A stretch of DNA of 64,000 nt, from the NCBI GenBank assembly GCA_022601635.1, contig JAJACG010000012.1, positions 1 through 64,000 of the forward strand, read 5' to 3'. The notes under the pieces are model-generated. The model saw only the letters and a list, made by a program, of their open reading frames with translations. It searched no databases and had not been told where the DNA came from. Each line of letters begins with the position of its first letter. The first letter of the stretch is position 1. A program made the position numbers and the translations under genes. The stretch comes from Chlamydiales bacterium (GTDB lineage: Bacteria > Chlamydiota > Chlamydiia > Chlamydiales > JAAKFR01). Below are positions 9,618 through 18,480 of this stretch, in pieces.

Positions 9618-10333
9618 GCCGCCACCTCAATGGCAATTAGAGTGATATTGTCTGTGCCACCGCGCTCTAGCGCTTTTGCGACAAATTGATCAGCCAGCTC
9701 ATCCAATGAGGAGTCACTGCTCATCTTTTCCAAAATTTCTGAATCTTCTACGTGATTGGTCAATCCATCGGAACAGATTAAGAAGCGATCACTGGGATGG
9801 ACGGGGAAAGTCTGCACTTGCGGCTTCACTGTGGACTGCGTTCCAATTGCCTTAGTTAGTACATGTTTGAAATAGACCGCCTCTTGCGCACCTTTCATAC
9901 GATTTAAGACGGTGTGATCAATAGTCAGCTGCTTGAGTGAGCCATCACGAATGCGGTAGACACGACTATCACCCACATGAGCCACTGCAACGAGACGCTC
10001 CTGAAATAGTAATGAGGAGAGAGTTGTACCCATTCCCTTCCAATCTGGATTTTGACTCCCCTGTGCATGAACCTCACTGTTAACCTGAGCAATCACCTCT
10101 TTATACTTGGCTACAATCTGCTCACGCCCCTCTACGAGATCAAACTCTTCTAGATGCGTAAGAAGTGAGTCAACAGCCAACTTAGCGGCAACCTCACCAG
10201 CATTGTGACCTCCCATGCCATCTGCTAAGACAAAGAGAGGCTCCTCAATGGCCCACGCATCCTCATTTTGAGAACGTACCTTGCCCTGGTCTGATCTAGC
10301 AGCATATGATAATGAATAGGCTGTCTTTGTCAT
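9614..10333 (-). CDS. PP2C-family protein serine/threonine phosphatase
   Basis: SDQGKVRSQNEDAWA, LADGMGGHNAGEVAA, VAHVGDSRVYRI, SDGLTNHV, GGTDNITLIAIE. Confidence 0.92.
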   Translation of the reverse strand: MTKTAYSLSYAARSDQGKVRSQNEDAWAIEEPLFVLADGMGGHNAGEVAAKLAVDSLLTHLEEFDLVEGREQIVAKYKEVIAQVNSEVHAQGSQNPDWKGMGTTLSSLLFQERLVAVAHVGDSRVYRIRDGSLKQLTIDHTVLNRMKGAQEAVYFKHVLTKAIGTQSTVKPQVQTFPVHPSDRFLICSDGLTNHVEDSEILEKMSSDSSLDELADQFVAKALERGGTDNITLIAIEVAA

Positions 10334-10481
10334 ATTCGGATCAGTATATAAGATCGATTCAAAGAATTCCATCAAAAACTAAAAGCCTTCCTCATTAGGG
10401 ATCAAGGCATTAGGAATTCCTTTATTAAAAAAGGAAATTTGCTATATTTGGAGTCAACGAAAAATTCAACCGAGGCGACTT

Positions 10482-11399
10482 ATGAAGAAATTATTGAGTA
10501 CATTGCTGGTAATCCTTTCCTCAGGTGCCTGCTACGCTCTTCCTGTTGGTAATCCAGCGGCTGCAAGCCTGCTCTGTGATGGCATTTTGTGGGAGGGACA
10601 CTGTGGCGATGCTTGTGATCCTAACTTGACTATTTGTGATGCGTTTAGCATTCGCTATGGCTTTTGGGGTAACTACCAGTTCAACCGTTATATGTATGTA
10701 GAGGATCGCGAGCCGAAGCGTGATTTGGATGTGGTGCGTGTAAGCAGCAACGCATTTTATGCTGCATTTAACTTTTGGGATCGCTTTGACATCTTTGGTA
10801 CCTTTGGAGGCACCAAGATTCAAGCTTGGGGTGACAGTGGAATCTGGCAACAGGGCATAGACAACACTCAAATTACTGGTACTGGACAGTCACTATTCCA
10901 TTTCCAGACTACAACGGGTCTCTCTTGGAGCGTTGGTGGCAGGGCAACTGTGTGGGAGTGTGGTTGCACATCAATTGGGGTGGAAGGTCAATACTTTCAG
11001 GTAAGACCGATGTTCACCTTCTATGATGAATACAATAACAATAGTGCTCAAGGCGTCACGGAACGCATGAGGCAAGCGTTTGGCAATGGCTACACAGTCA
11101 AATACTATGACTGGCAAGTGGGCCTTGGCATCGCTCATCGTATTAATATGCTAGTGCCTTATGCAGCGATTCGCTGGTCTGGGGCAGCCCTAATGACAGG
11201 TAAACCGCAATTGGTTTCCTCCGGATTAACAGACTTCGGTGTTGCAAACGGTGTTGATTTAGGCAATGTGAAATCACAAAAGACCACTGGCTATGCTGTT
11301 GGTGTTTCGCTAACTGATTGTCAGAAAATGGCCTTGACTGTTGAGGCTGACTTTGCTTCCTCACTTGAGATGAGCATCATTGCCGACTTCCGCTGGTAA
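10482..11399 (+). CDS. MOMP-like major outer membrane porin, copy 1
   Basis: Signal peptide then LPVGNPAAASLLCDGILWEGHCGDACDPNLTICDAFSIRYGFWGNYQFNR, the chlamydial MOMP N-terminal signature; C-terminal aromatic FRW. Confidence 0.9.
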   Translation: MKKLLSTLLVILSSGACYALPVGNPAAASLLCDGILWEGHCGDACDPNLTICDAFSIRYGFWGNYQFNRYMYVEDREPKRDLDVVRVSSNAFYAAFNFWDRFDIFGTFGGTKIQAWGDSGIWQQGIDNTQITGTGQSLFHFQTTTGLSWSVGGRATVWECGCTSIGVEGQYFQVRPMFTFYDEYNNNSAQGVTERMRQAFGNGYTVKYYDWQVGLGIAHRINMLVPYAAIRWSGAALMTGKPQLVSSGLTDFGVANGVDLGNVKSQKTTGYAVGVSLTDCQKMALTVEADFASSLEMSIIADFRW

Positions 11400-11422
11400 A
11401 AGCTAGGACTCCTCTTCGATAT

Positions 11423-11460
11423 GGCGAGAAAATGTTTTCCATTTTCTCGCCTTTTTATTT
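11423..11460 (+). terminator. Rho-independent terminator after MOMP copy 1
   Basis: GGCGAGAAAATG-TTTTC-CATTTTCTCGCC followed by TTTTTATTTT. Confidence 0.88.
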
Positions 11461-11739
11461 TGTGTTTCAGCGCCTTATACTCCTCCGAAAAAAAACCACC
11501 ATTTTCCACTTTGCTGTAAACAAACTATTCTGCTATGTTGCTGAACAATAGGCTTAGTGCTCCCATGAGCCCCTCCCAGAAGTGGTTGAGAGAGTGATCT
11601 CGAGGGGTTTTTAGAGCAAGGCGCAAATGCTTAGGTGAAGTCAGAGACTTGATGTTAAGGGCGAAGCGCATGCGAAGATGGGTAAACACTGGGAACGAAA
11701 TATTAGTAAATGAGAAAACTAGTTTAAGAGGTAAGATAA

Positions 11740-12645
11740 ATGAAAAAACTCTTCATGACGATGTTGGCAGTTCTCTCTTGTGGCGCAGTACAAGCGTTAC
11801 CTGTAGCGAACCCAGCGGCTGCTAGTTTGCTATGCGATGGTATCTTCTGGGAGGGGCACTGTGGTGACATGTGTGATCCTTGCCTTACCTGGTGTGACGC
11901 CTTTAGCATGCGAGTTGGTTTTTGGGGGAACTATGAGTTCAACCGATACATGGAAACAAACGACACAAACGAGCACAGAGATGTTGACGTAACAAAAGTG
12001 ATCCACAACGCAGGTTATGTTGTTGGTAACTTCTGGGATCGTTTCGACATCTACGGTACTTTGGGTGCTTCAAAGATCGATCTTTGGGGCGACATGGCTG
12101 TTTGGGATAGTCAAAGCAATACCGCTGCAGTAACTGCTTCAGGTCAAGCGCTTTTCCACCTACAAACAGACACGGACTTTGCGTGGAGCATCGGTGCTCG
12201 CGGTACAGTTTGGGAGTGCGGATGCACATCTATTGGTGCTGAATTCCAGTACCTACAAACTCGTCCACAGTTGAAGTTCTTCGATGAGTACAACAATGAC
12301 GCTGCTGTTACAGAGCGTATGCGCCAAGCATTTGCGACTGGTGGTTACGGCATTAAGTATTACGACTGGCAGATCGGTCTTGGTATTGCTCACCGTATCA
12401 ACATGCTAGTACCTTATGCTGCTGTACGCTGGTCAAATGCTAAGCTAGACCTTGGAAAGGCTATTCTAAATGATGGTACAGGCGGTATTGCTAACCACAC
12501 AAGACTAGACACTCTAAGATCTATTAAGTCTTGGGGTTATGCAGTTGGTGTGTCACTAGTTGACTGTGAAAAGATGGCGTTGACTGTAGAAGGCGGCTTT
12601 GCTGCTTCTCTAGAGGCAAGCGTTATCGGCGAGATTCGTTTTTAA
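11740..12645 (+). CDS. MOMP-like major outer membrane porin, copy 2
   Basis: LPVANPAAASLLCDGIFWEGHCGDMCDPCLTWCDAFSMRVGFWGNYEFNRYM; paralogue of copy 1 along its length. Confidence 0.92.
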   Translation: MKKLFMTMLAVLSCGAVQALPVANPAAASLLCDGIFWEGHCGDMCDPCLTWCDAFSMRVGFWGNYEFNRYMETNDTNEHRDVDVTKVIHNAGYVVGNFWDRFDIYGTLGASKIDLWGDMAVWDSQSNTAAVTASGQALFHLQTDTDFAWSIGARGTVWECGCTSIGAEFQYLQTRPQLKFFDEYNNDAAVTERMRQAFATGGYGIKYYDWQIGLGIAHRINMLVPYAAVRWSNAKLDLGKAILNDGTGGIANHTRLDTLRSIKSWGYAVGVSLVDCEKMALTVEGGFAASLEASVIGEIRF

Positions 12646-12680
12646 CTTGACTTAAGTCAAAAACGATTCAAGCTCAATAG

Positions 12681-12713
12681 GGCAGCGATTCTCACGAATC
12701 GCTGCCTTTTTTT
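12681..12713 (+). terminator. Rho-independent terminator after MOMP copy 2
   Basis: GGCAGCGATT-CTCACG-AATCGCTGCC followed by TTTTTTT. Confidence 0.9.
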
Positions 12714-12843
12714 ATGCCTCTGAAGCAAGGGTATACCCTCCATAGTCTCTATGCCCTACTATTCAATCGAGATAAAGGTAGAAGAGAGAATCCAAAACTC
12801 TCTTCGGGATATTGCTGTAAATTGCTCGATCTCGCCGGAGCTC

Positions 12844-13033
12844 TTTTGGGGATTTTGTCCTCAAGGAGATACTGAATAAGTACCTTGCTAGAGATTTCGA
12901 CAAGATTTCTATCGAGGGAAAGTTCGGAGCCGAACGTCTAACCCCTTGTGGGTTAGTCGAGGCGAGAACGATACCTCGATAGAAAGATTGGCAGACAGTG
13001 TAGTTTAACAGCGAGGACAAAATCAGCCAAAAA
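12844..13033. repeat. Composite palindromic repeat (family A ends around a family B core)
   Basis: Left TTTTGGGGATTTTGTCCTC, right GAGGACAAAATCAGCCAAAAA; interior from about 12865 is B-like (GGAGATACTGAATAAG...GTCTAACCCCTTGTGGGTTAGTC). Confidence 0.85.
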
Positions 13034-13038
13034 TCACA

Positions 13039-13818
13039 CTAGCTTGTAATCACCGACAAGCATGTCACGAGATTGAAGGTGGCGTGGAGGGCTATAGGAG
13101 CCCAAAGAAGACGCTCTCTCTCATATAGATACCCCAAAAAAAGCGCCAATACAAAAAGAGATCCCACTACCTCCACATTGTTCTGGCCACCCGAATAATG
13201 CACCAAAGCAAATAGAGCCGAGCTCAATAGCAGTGAAACTAGAACACCAAAGCGCTTGCGCAACCACGTCTGCAAAAAGCCGCGAAAGAGCAACTCCTCA
13301 CTAAATGGCACCACCACAACTACAAAAAGCAGTGTCGCAGCCAAAAGAAGAGGTCGATCTAGAGTACTTTTCAAAAACTGAAGAGCCAACTGATCATCAC
13401 CCCCCTCTCCAAACAGCAGCTTGATCAATCCATTAATCACCAAAACACAGGGATAGGCCAAGAACCAACTCACCACACCAAATCCACAGGTGCGAAAAAA
13501 GACACGAAGCTTCACAGGAGCACCACCCCACAAAATGGAATAGGCCGCCTCCCTCTTCATCAGAAGCAGATAACCCAGCTGCGTCACAAAAATCACAAAG
13601 AGATAGAGCAAACTCATCCACGGCAAATAGGAGCTCTTTGCAAAGCGCACAAGCGGAAGCGCCATCACAGCAGTGACCGCAATGTAGAGCAAAAAGATTC
13701 CCAAGAGCTGACGAAAACGAATCGGATATACAGGAATTGAGGGCAATACAAAATAGCCGCGCCTCCAAAGATAGAGAGACACGGCTAATGCAAATAGAGC
13801 GGGTAGCAGCAGCTCCAC
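13039..13818 (-). CDS. CPBP (CAAX protease/bacteriocin-processing) family intramembrane protease
   Basis: Multi-TM; VPFSEELLFRGFLQTWLRKRFG and ALFALVHY motifs. Confidence 0.85.
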   Translation of the reverse strand: MELLLPALFALAVSLYLWRRGYFVLPSIPVYPIRFRQLLGIFLLYIAVTAVMALPLVRFAKSSYLPWMSLLYLFVIFVTQLGYLLLMKREAAYSILWGGAPVKLRVFFRTCGFGVVSWFLAYPCVLVINGLIKLLFGEGGDDQLALQFLKSTLDRPLLLAATLLFVVVVVPFSEELLFRGFLQTWLRKRFGVLVSLLLSSALFALVHYSGGQNNVEVVGSLFVLALFLGYLYERERLLWAPIALHATFNLVTCLSVITS

Positions 13819-14462
13819 TAGCGCGCCGCTACAATGTAGCCCTCTACATGTGACACCAACTCACGCACAATCTTGCTATGCGCTATGCCCATCGGTGTAT
13901 TATGAAACTGCTCACTGCCCCACTGCGTCTTCTTATAATCAGCATTCAAATAGGGCCGTGCAACTACATGATCTAACTCCAAAAGCTCCTGTAAGACTAC
14001 CTTTGGCTCCGGACTGCGCCTATCAATCACACGCACTCGCATCTTCACAGAAAGTACAGCCCCGGTCTCTTCAGCCTTCTGGGTCTGAAGGCCATAAGAG
14101 TTCTGCTGCTGATCCACAACCTCCGCTACAACCAAAAACTCCGAAGCTCCCAAATCACGCAGCGCAGCCGCTGGAATATCATAGGGATTGGGACAAGAGA
14201 GCGTCATCGCCATCTCAGATGTCCCACCCTCACGCAATAAATAGAGACGCGATGAATCAAAAACCCGCTTGCGAATCTCATCAGTCATCTCAGAGGCCAA
14301 ACTCCAAGGAAGCTCCACCCCACCAGTACGATCCAACACAGGCAAAACCACGACAATCGGCTTCATTTGACCTGTCTTCTCATAAAGACCTGTGTCACAA
14401 CAAGTCTTCGAACACCCCACACAAAGCAGTGCTGTCGCCATAAAAGCCGCTAGTCGTCTCAT
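13818..14462 (-). CDS. Conserved lipoprotein
   Basis: MRRLAAFMATALLCVGCSK lipobox; SD AAAGGTGG upstream of trimmed start. Confidence 0.75.
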   Translation of the reverse strand: MRRLAAFMATALLCVGCSKTCCDTGLYEKTGQMKPIVVVLPVLDRTGGVELPWSLASEMTDEIRKRVFDSSRLYLLREGGTSEMAMTLSCPNPYDIPAAALRDLGASEFLVVAEVVDQQQNSYGLQTQKAEETGAVLSVKMRVRVIDRRSPEPKVVLQELLELDHVVARPYLNADYKKTQWGSEQFHNTPMGIAHSKIVRELVSHVEGYIVAAR

Positions 14463-14538
14463 TTTGCCACCTTTTAGTTGCATATTTGGTAAACGATGAC
14501 TATATCTTAGATTTGGCTTTCTATACAAAGTAAAATTC

Positions 14539-16437
14539 ATGCCCAGTTTAGCAGGAGTCATCTATCCCAACGCCTTCGCACAAACCAATCTGATCCGCTC
14601 CATCTCACCCACATTCAGCCACTGCCCAAGCTCTCAACCCTTCCGCACCTTCAACTACAAAAATATCGAAATCGGCAGCTGGAACCTCCAAATGAACTCC
14701 AACTGCAAAAAAAGCATCTGGACCACCCTCTACGGCTCAATCCACAATAGATGCCAACTCTCAAAAGAACTCAAAGATGCGGGCTTTGTCATTGAAAACA
14801 GTGATGACGCCACTCTTGCTGTCTTAGCCTACGAAGCTTGGGGAGCCGCCTCTCTCTTCGAAAAAATCGACGGTCCCTTTGCCATCGCCCTCTTCGACGA
14901 AGAGAAGGAGGCGCTCTATTTAGGCATCGATCGCATGGGCCAAAAAGCTCTCTACTGGACCTTCCAAAATGACCACTTCCTCTTTTCCACCGAAATCAAA
15001 GGACTATTGGCCTCCGGAATCGTGCCGCAAGTCGCCTCAAACACCGCCCTCTCTAGCTTCCTCTTCTTCGGCTTCATCCCACAAGACTACAGCGCTATCG
15101 AAGGCGTCAACAAGCTCGTTCCCGGCCACTATATCAAAGTGAATCTCAAGCGCGCCATGGCCATCGAGCAGTATTGGTCCCTTTCCAAATCACTGCGCCA
15201 CAAGGAGCCCTACACACCCGAAGAGGCAACAGCTAAGCTCGGCTCCCTCCTAAAAGAGAATCTCGACAGCTGCTCTCAAAAACCAAAATTTGCCACCCAC
15301 CTCCACGATACACTCGGCTCCGACATCATCACCTGGCTCGTAGCACACACACAGCCACGAGAGCAAGTCGACACCTATACCCCTATCTTTGAAGAAAAGG
15401 AATCCACCATACTCAAAGGGTCAGAACAGTTTGCCAAAAAGCTCTCTCTACGCCACCACAGCAAACGCATCTTAGTCGATGCCGCCCTAGATGAACTCCC
15501 ACGCCTTGTTTGGCATCTCGATGAGCCTCTCGCTGATCCAAACTGCCTGCAAACATGGGCCTTAGGCCGTCAAGTCAAAGAGAGCGGCGCTACGCTTGTT
15601 CTCGACCTTGGCTGGCGCGAACTTCTCGCTGGCCACGAATACTACTTCGCTAATTCAAGCAAAGAGACCTCTATTCCCTTCGCCTATACGCTTGCCAAAA
15701 TCCCTCCCTTTTTGCGTGATCAGATCCTCTTTCCAGTTTTGCGCTATACAAACGAGCGGCTCGCCTACCGCATGCTACGCAATATCCGTATCAACCGTGA
15801 CCAGATTGGCTATTTGGCTCATACTGCACTCTTCAAAGAGCCAATCCGTAAAAAGGCAGCTCCACAACTCTACCCAACCTTCGATCCCGAAGTCTTCACT
15901 CAGCGCTTCCACAGCATCACCGCGCACAATGATGAGGTGCACCCCTCTTTGTACTACGATCTGAAGACAGCATTGCCCAACCACACTTTGATTCAGTATA
16001 ATAGGCTGCTAGCCCCCTTTGGGGTCGATTGTGAAATGCCCTTCCTGCGCAACAGTCTACTCGATTTCGCCTTCTCACTGCCCGATAGCGTCAAGTTTGC
16101 CAGCAAAGAGCCGGGATCTGCTCTTCTCTCCTTATGGAACCATCTGACCTGTGAAAAGAGCCAGTACGCCCCTCCGCCACTGATGGCCCCATCCTGGAGC
16201 AACCACCCAAGACTACGCACACTCTTTACTGCATTAGAAAAAGGGCGGCTAGCCGAAGAGGGCTTTATCTCAGGCAGATGGCTGCATGAGATGAATCAGA
16301 TGCGCGATCTGACTGATATCGCCTTCCGCGAGCTCTGGTCCATCTTGATCCTCGAGGTCTGGTTCAGGCTCTTCATCAACCGTCCCATTGCGATGGCTGA
16401 CCATGAAGTCAAAACCGAAACTCTACTTGGCTGCTAA
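14539..16437 (+). CDS. Asparagine synthetase (AsnB)-like protein, catalytically degenerate
   Basis: FAIALFDEEKEALYLGIDRMGQKALYW...FSTEIKGLLASG...FFGFIPQDYSAIEGVNKLVPGHY; PRLVWHLDEPLADPN; the equivalents of Cys2, SGGxDS and SGDGGDE are all altered. Confidence 0.82.
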   Translation: MPSLAGVIYPNAFAQTNLIRSISPTFSHCPSSQPFRTFNYKNIEIGSWNLQMNSNCKKSIWTTLYGSIHNRCQLSKELKDAGFVIENSDDATLAVLAYEAWGAASLFEKIDGPFAIALFDEEKEALYLGIDRMGQKALYWTFQNDHFLFSTEIKGLLASGIVPQVASNTALSSFLFFGFIPQDYSAIEGVNKLVPGHYIKVNLKRAMAIEQYWSLSKSLRHKEPYTPEEATAKLGSLLKENLDSCSQKPKFATHLHDTLGSDIITWLVAHTQPREQVDTYTPIFEEKESTILKGSEQFAKKLSLRHHSKRILVDAALDELPRLVWHLDEPLADPNCLQTWALGRQVKESGATLVLDLGWRELLAGHEYYFANSSKETSIPFAYTLAKIPPFLRDQILFPVLRYTNERLAYRMLRNIRINRDQIGYLAHTALFKEPIRKKAAPQLYPTFDPEVFTQRFHSITAHNDEVHPSLYYDLKTALPNHTLIQYNRLLAPFGVDCEMPFLRNSLLDFAFSLPDSVKFASKEPGSALLSLWNHLTCEKSQYAPPPLMAPSWSNHPRLRTLFTALEKGRLAEEGFISGRWLHEMNQMRDLTDIAFRELWSILILEVWFRLFINRPIAMADHEVKTETLLGC

Positions 16438-16445
16438 GATTTTGG

Positions 16446-16465
16446 TAAATAAGTCGAGTTTGTGG
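16446..16465. repeat. 20-bp repeat, inverted copy at 20533-20552
   Basis: TAAATAAGTCGAGTTTGTGG; exact reverse complement at 20533-20552. Confidence 0.9.
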
Positions 16466-16601
16466 GGGCTTTCCAATTGATTGAAGAAATCATAGAAAAA
16501 ACCAGTCCTGTGGAGCACGAATCAAAGTACTTTGCAGGTGGCAGCTTTGGATCTCACATTTCGAGTGTGGAAAGAGAGCCGGGTGCTAACTTGAACAAGC
16601 A

Positions 16602-16706
16602 TTTTTGGGGATTTTGTTCTCAATTGAGAAATCTCGAGCGCAGACAGTGTAAACGAACACGGCAAGCGAGAGATCTCTCAAGTGGGGACAAAATCAGCCA
16701 AAAAAA
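16602..16706. repeat. Family A palindromic repeat
   Basis: TTTTTGGGGATTTTGTTCTC...AGCGCAGACAGTGT-AAACGA-ACACGGCAAGCGAGA...GGGGACAAAATCAGCCAAAAA. Confidence 0.88.
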
Positions 16707-16732
16707 TAGCAGGAGCTGGTATAAGGTCTCCT

Positions 16733-17302
16733 ATGTCTTTTCAAAAATTGCTCGAAGTAGCCGATACTCTATTAGGGGAAAATGGCTGCCCCTGGGATCT
16801 CAAACAGACCTACAAAACACTTAGACGCTCTCTTCTTGAAGAGGCGTACGAAGTGGTTGAAGCCATTGACAACGAAGATATTCCCAATATGGTGGAAGAG
16901 CTCGGTGACCTGCTCTACAACATTGTTTTTCTCGCCAAGATCGGACAGAAAGAGAGGGACTTCGACATCGATGAAGTCTGTGAGCTTGTGCGCGATAAGC
17001 TGATCTCCCGCCACCCTCATATTTTTGGCGATGTAACCGTCTCTGATGCCGACTCTGTTGTCGAGCTTTGGGAGTCGGTCAAGGCGCAAGAGAATAAAAA
17101 AGATGAGTTGCCCAAAGCCTTTCCCGCCCTTCTCAAAGCGTACAAACTAGCCAAGAAGCAGAAATTGGAAAAAGAGCCCACCTTTTCAAGCGAAGAGGAG
17201 CTTGGCAAGAGGCTGTGGGATCTTGCTTGTGAAGCTAAGAGTGCCAAGATCGATCCAGAGGCCGCTTTAAGGAGCTACATCCATGCTCAAACTCGCTCCT
17301 AA
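16733..17302 (+). CDS. mazG: MazG nucleotide pyrophosphohydrolase
   Basis: GENGCPWDLKQTYKTLRRSLLEEAYEVVEAI...MVEELGDLLYNIVFLAKI...HPHIFGD; start trimmed to MSFQKLLEVAD. Confidence 0.92.
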   Translation: MSFQKLLEVADTLLGENGCPWDLKQTYKTLRRSLLEEAYEVVEAIDNEDIPNMVEELGDLLYNIVFLAKIGQKERDFDIDEVCELVRDKLISRHPHIFGDVTVSDADSVVELWESVKAQENKKDELPKAFPALLKAYKLAKKQKLEKEPTFSSEEELGKRLWDLACEAKSAKIDPEAALRSYIHAQTRS

Positions 17303-17825
17303 TCTCAGTAAAAAAGAGCAGTTTGCGCTTGAATGCCAAAAAAAATGGCAAAACTATGAGCTCCCTCCTCCTCTAGATCTGCCCATCCTAGAGGGTCGGC
17401 ACATCCTCGATGTTGGCTGCGGCTCACAGCTCTGGAACCACTACAAAGAGTCCCATTTTTTGGCGCTTGATGTGATTGAAAAAAGACTCCCCTGCCCCTT
17501 CACTCGCCAATGCTTTCCCTTCACCTCCTTTGAAGATGGACACTTTGATGCGATCTACTGCATCGATCTAATTGCCGAGCTGCCGGAAGAGCTGCATAGA
17601 TTGGCTCTTTCTGAGCTAGCAAGATTGCTCACCTTGGATGGAAAGCTAGTCATCTCATCTGAACTTGAGAACGGAGCAAAGCAGCGCTTTGAAAGCTTGG
17701 TCCAGACAGAATTTGTGATCGAAAAACGAATCTGCAGCTACGAAAATTATTTCTATAAGCTTTTCTGCAAAGAGCGCTGTAACCACCTAATTCTCGTTGC
17801 AAAGAAGAAAAGACTTAGTATATAA
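17283..17825 (+). CDS. Class I SAM-dependent methyltransferase-like protein
   Basis: HILDVGCGSQLW (motif I), FDAIYCIDLIAELPEELHRLALSELARLLTLDGKLVIS. Confidence 0.75.
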   Translation: MLKLAPNLSKKEQFALECQKKWQNYELPPPLDLPILEGRHILDVGCGSQLWNHYKESHFLALDVIEKRLPCPFTRQCFPFTSFEDGHFDAIYCIDLIAELPEELHRLALSELARLLTLDGKLVISSELENGAKQRFESLVQTEFVIEKRICSYENYFYKLFCKERCNHLILVAKKKRLSI

Positions 17826-17826
17826 T
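17797..17826 (+). promoter_or_regulatory. Sigma-70-type promoter for SRP RNA
   Basis: TTGCAA-N18-TATAAT immediately upstream of the SRP RNA; lies in the 3' end of the methyltransferase ORF. Confidence 0.7.
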
Positions 17827-17828
17827 AG

Positions 17829-17914
17829 TGGCGCCGGGGACCTTCTGGAAGGGAAGCTTCCGAACCAGGTCAGGACCGGGAGGTAGCAGCCTTAAGGTCA
17901 GCGCCTCTGCCAAA
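17829..17914 (+). ncRNA. ffs: Bacterial small signal recognition particle RNA (4.5S)
   Basis: GGCGCCGGGGACCTT...CGAACCAGGTCAGGACCGGGAGGTAGCAGCCTTAAGGTCAGCGCC: conserved SRP domain IV (CCAGGTCAG-GNRA loop-GGNAGCAGCC) with closing stem. Confidence 0.9.
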
Positions 17915-17937
17915 AGATAATCTCCGGCATTTTTCAT

Positions 17938-18480
17938 ATGAAGCATCACACAGCATCCACATATATTTTCGACAATGACAAGGTTCTTCTCATTCACCAT
18001 AAGAAAATCCGTAAATGGTTTGGGCCTGGTGGTCATGTTGATGAAAATGAGATGCCCCATGAAGCTGCAATACGCGAATGCCTTGAAGAGACCGGACTTG
18101 AAGTAGAACTCATCCATGATGAGCGCGTTTGGATCACTCCGCGATTCAATGGCTGCAGCATTCCCCGCCCCGCCTTTATGCTTCTTGAGAAGATTCCTGC
18201 ATGGAAAGATCAGCCTGAGCACTACCACATCGATCACATCTTTGTTGCCAGGGTGGTCAACGGCAAGTTGAATCCAAATTACGATGAGACACTTGATATG
18301 GGCTGGTTCACTTTGGAGGAGACCAAAGAGCTTGAGATGTTTGATGAGACGAGGGATGTGCTAAGACAGCTCTTTCCATCGCATCAAGCGTCTGATCAAA
18401 CAAGAAGTTTTGCGAAACATGATTGTGCGCTGCCTCTCCCATCTGCTGACGCAGTTTCTGCGAGTCTGCCAGCCTCTTGA
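17938..18480 (+). CDS. NUDIX hydrolase
   Basis: GPGGHVDENEMPHEAAIRECLEETGLEVELI (Nudix box). Confidence 0.9.
   Translation: MKHHTASTYIFDNDKVLLIHHKKIRKWFGPGGHVDENEMPHEAAIRECLEETGLEVELIHDERVWITPRFNGCSIPRPAFMLLEKIPAWKDQPEHYHIDHIFVARVVNGKLNPNYDETLDMGWFTLEETKELEMFDETRDVLRQLFPSHQASDQTRSFAKHDCALPLPSADAVSASLPAS

Noticed and set aside
12763-13020. 85-aa minus-strand ORF MSSLLNYTVCQSFYRGIV...
   Set aside because: Lies almost entirely inside the composite palindromic repeat; peptide similar to read-outs of other repeat copies; no SD or family.
13850-14443. 197-aa plus-strand ORF opposite the lipoprotein gene
   Set aside because: Antisense shadow of 13818-14462; Pro/Ser/His-rich composition typical of reverse-strand artefacts.
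16462-16824. 120-aa plus-strand ORF upstream of mazG
   Set aside because: Spans the family A repeat and overlaps MazG in another frame; repeat-derived reading frame without a family.
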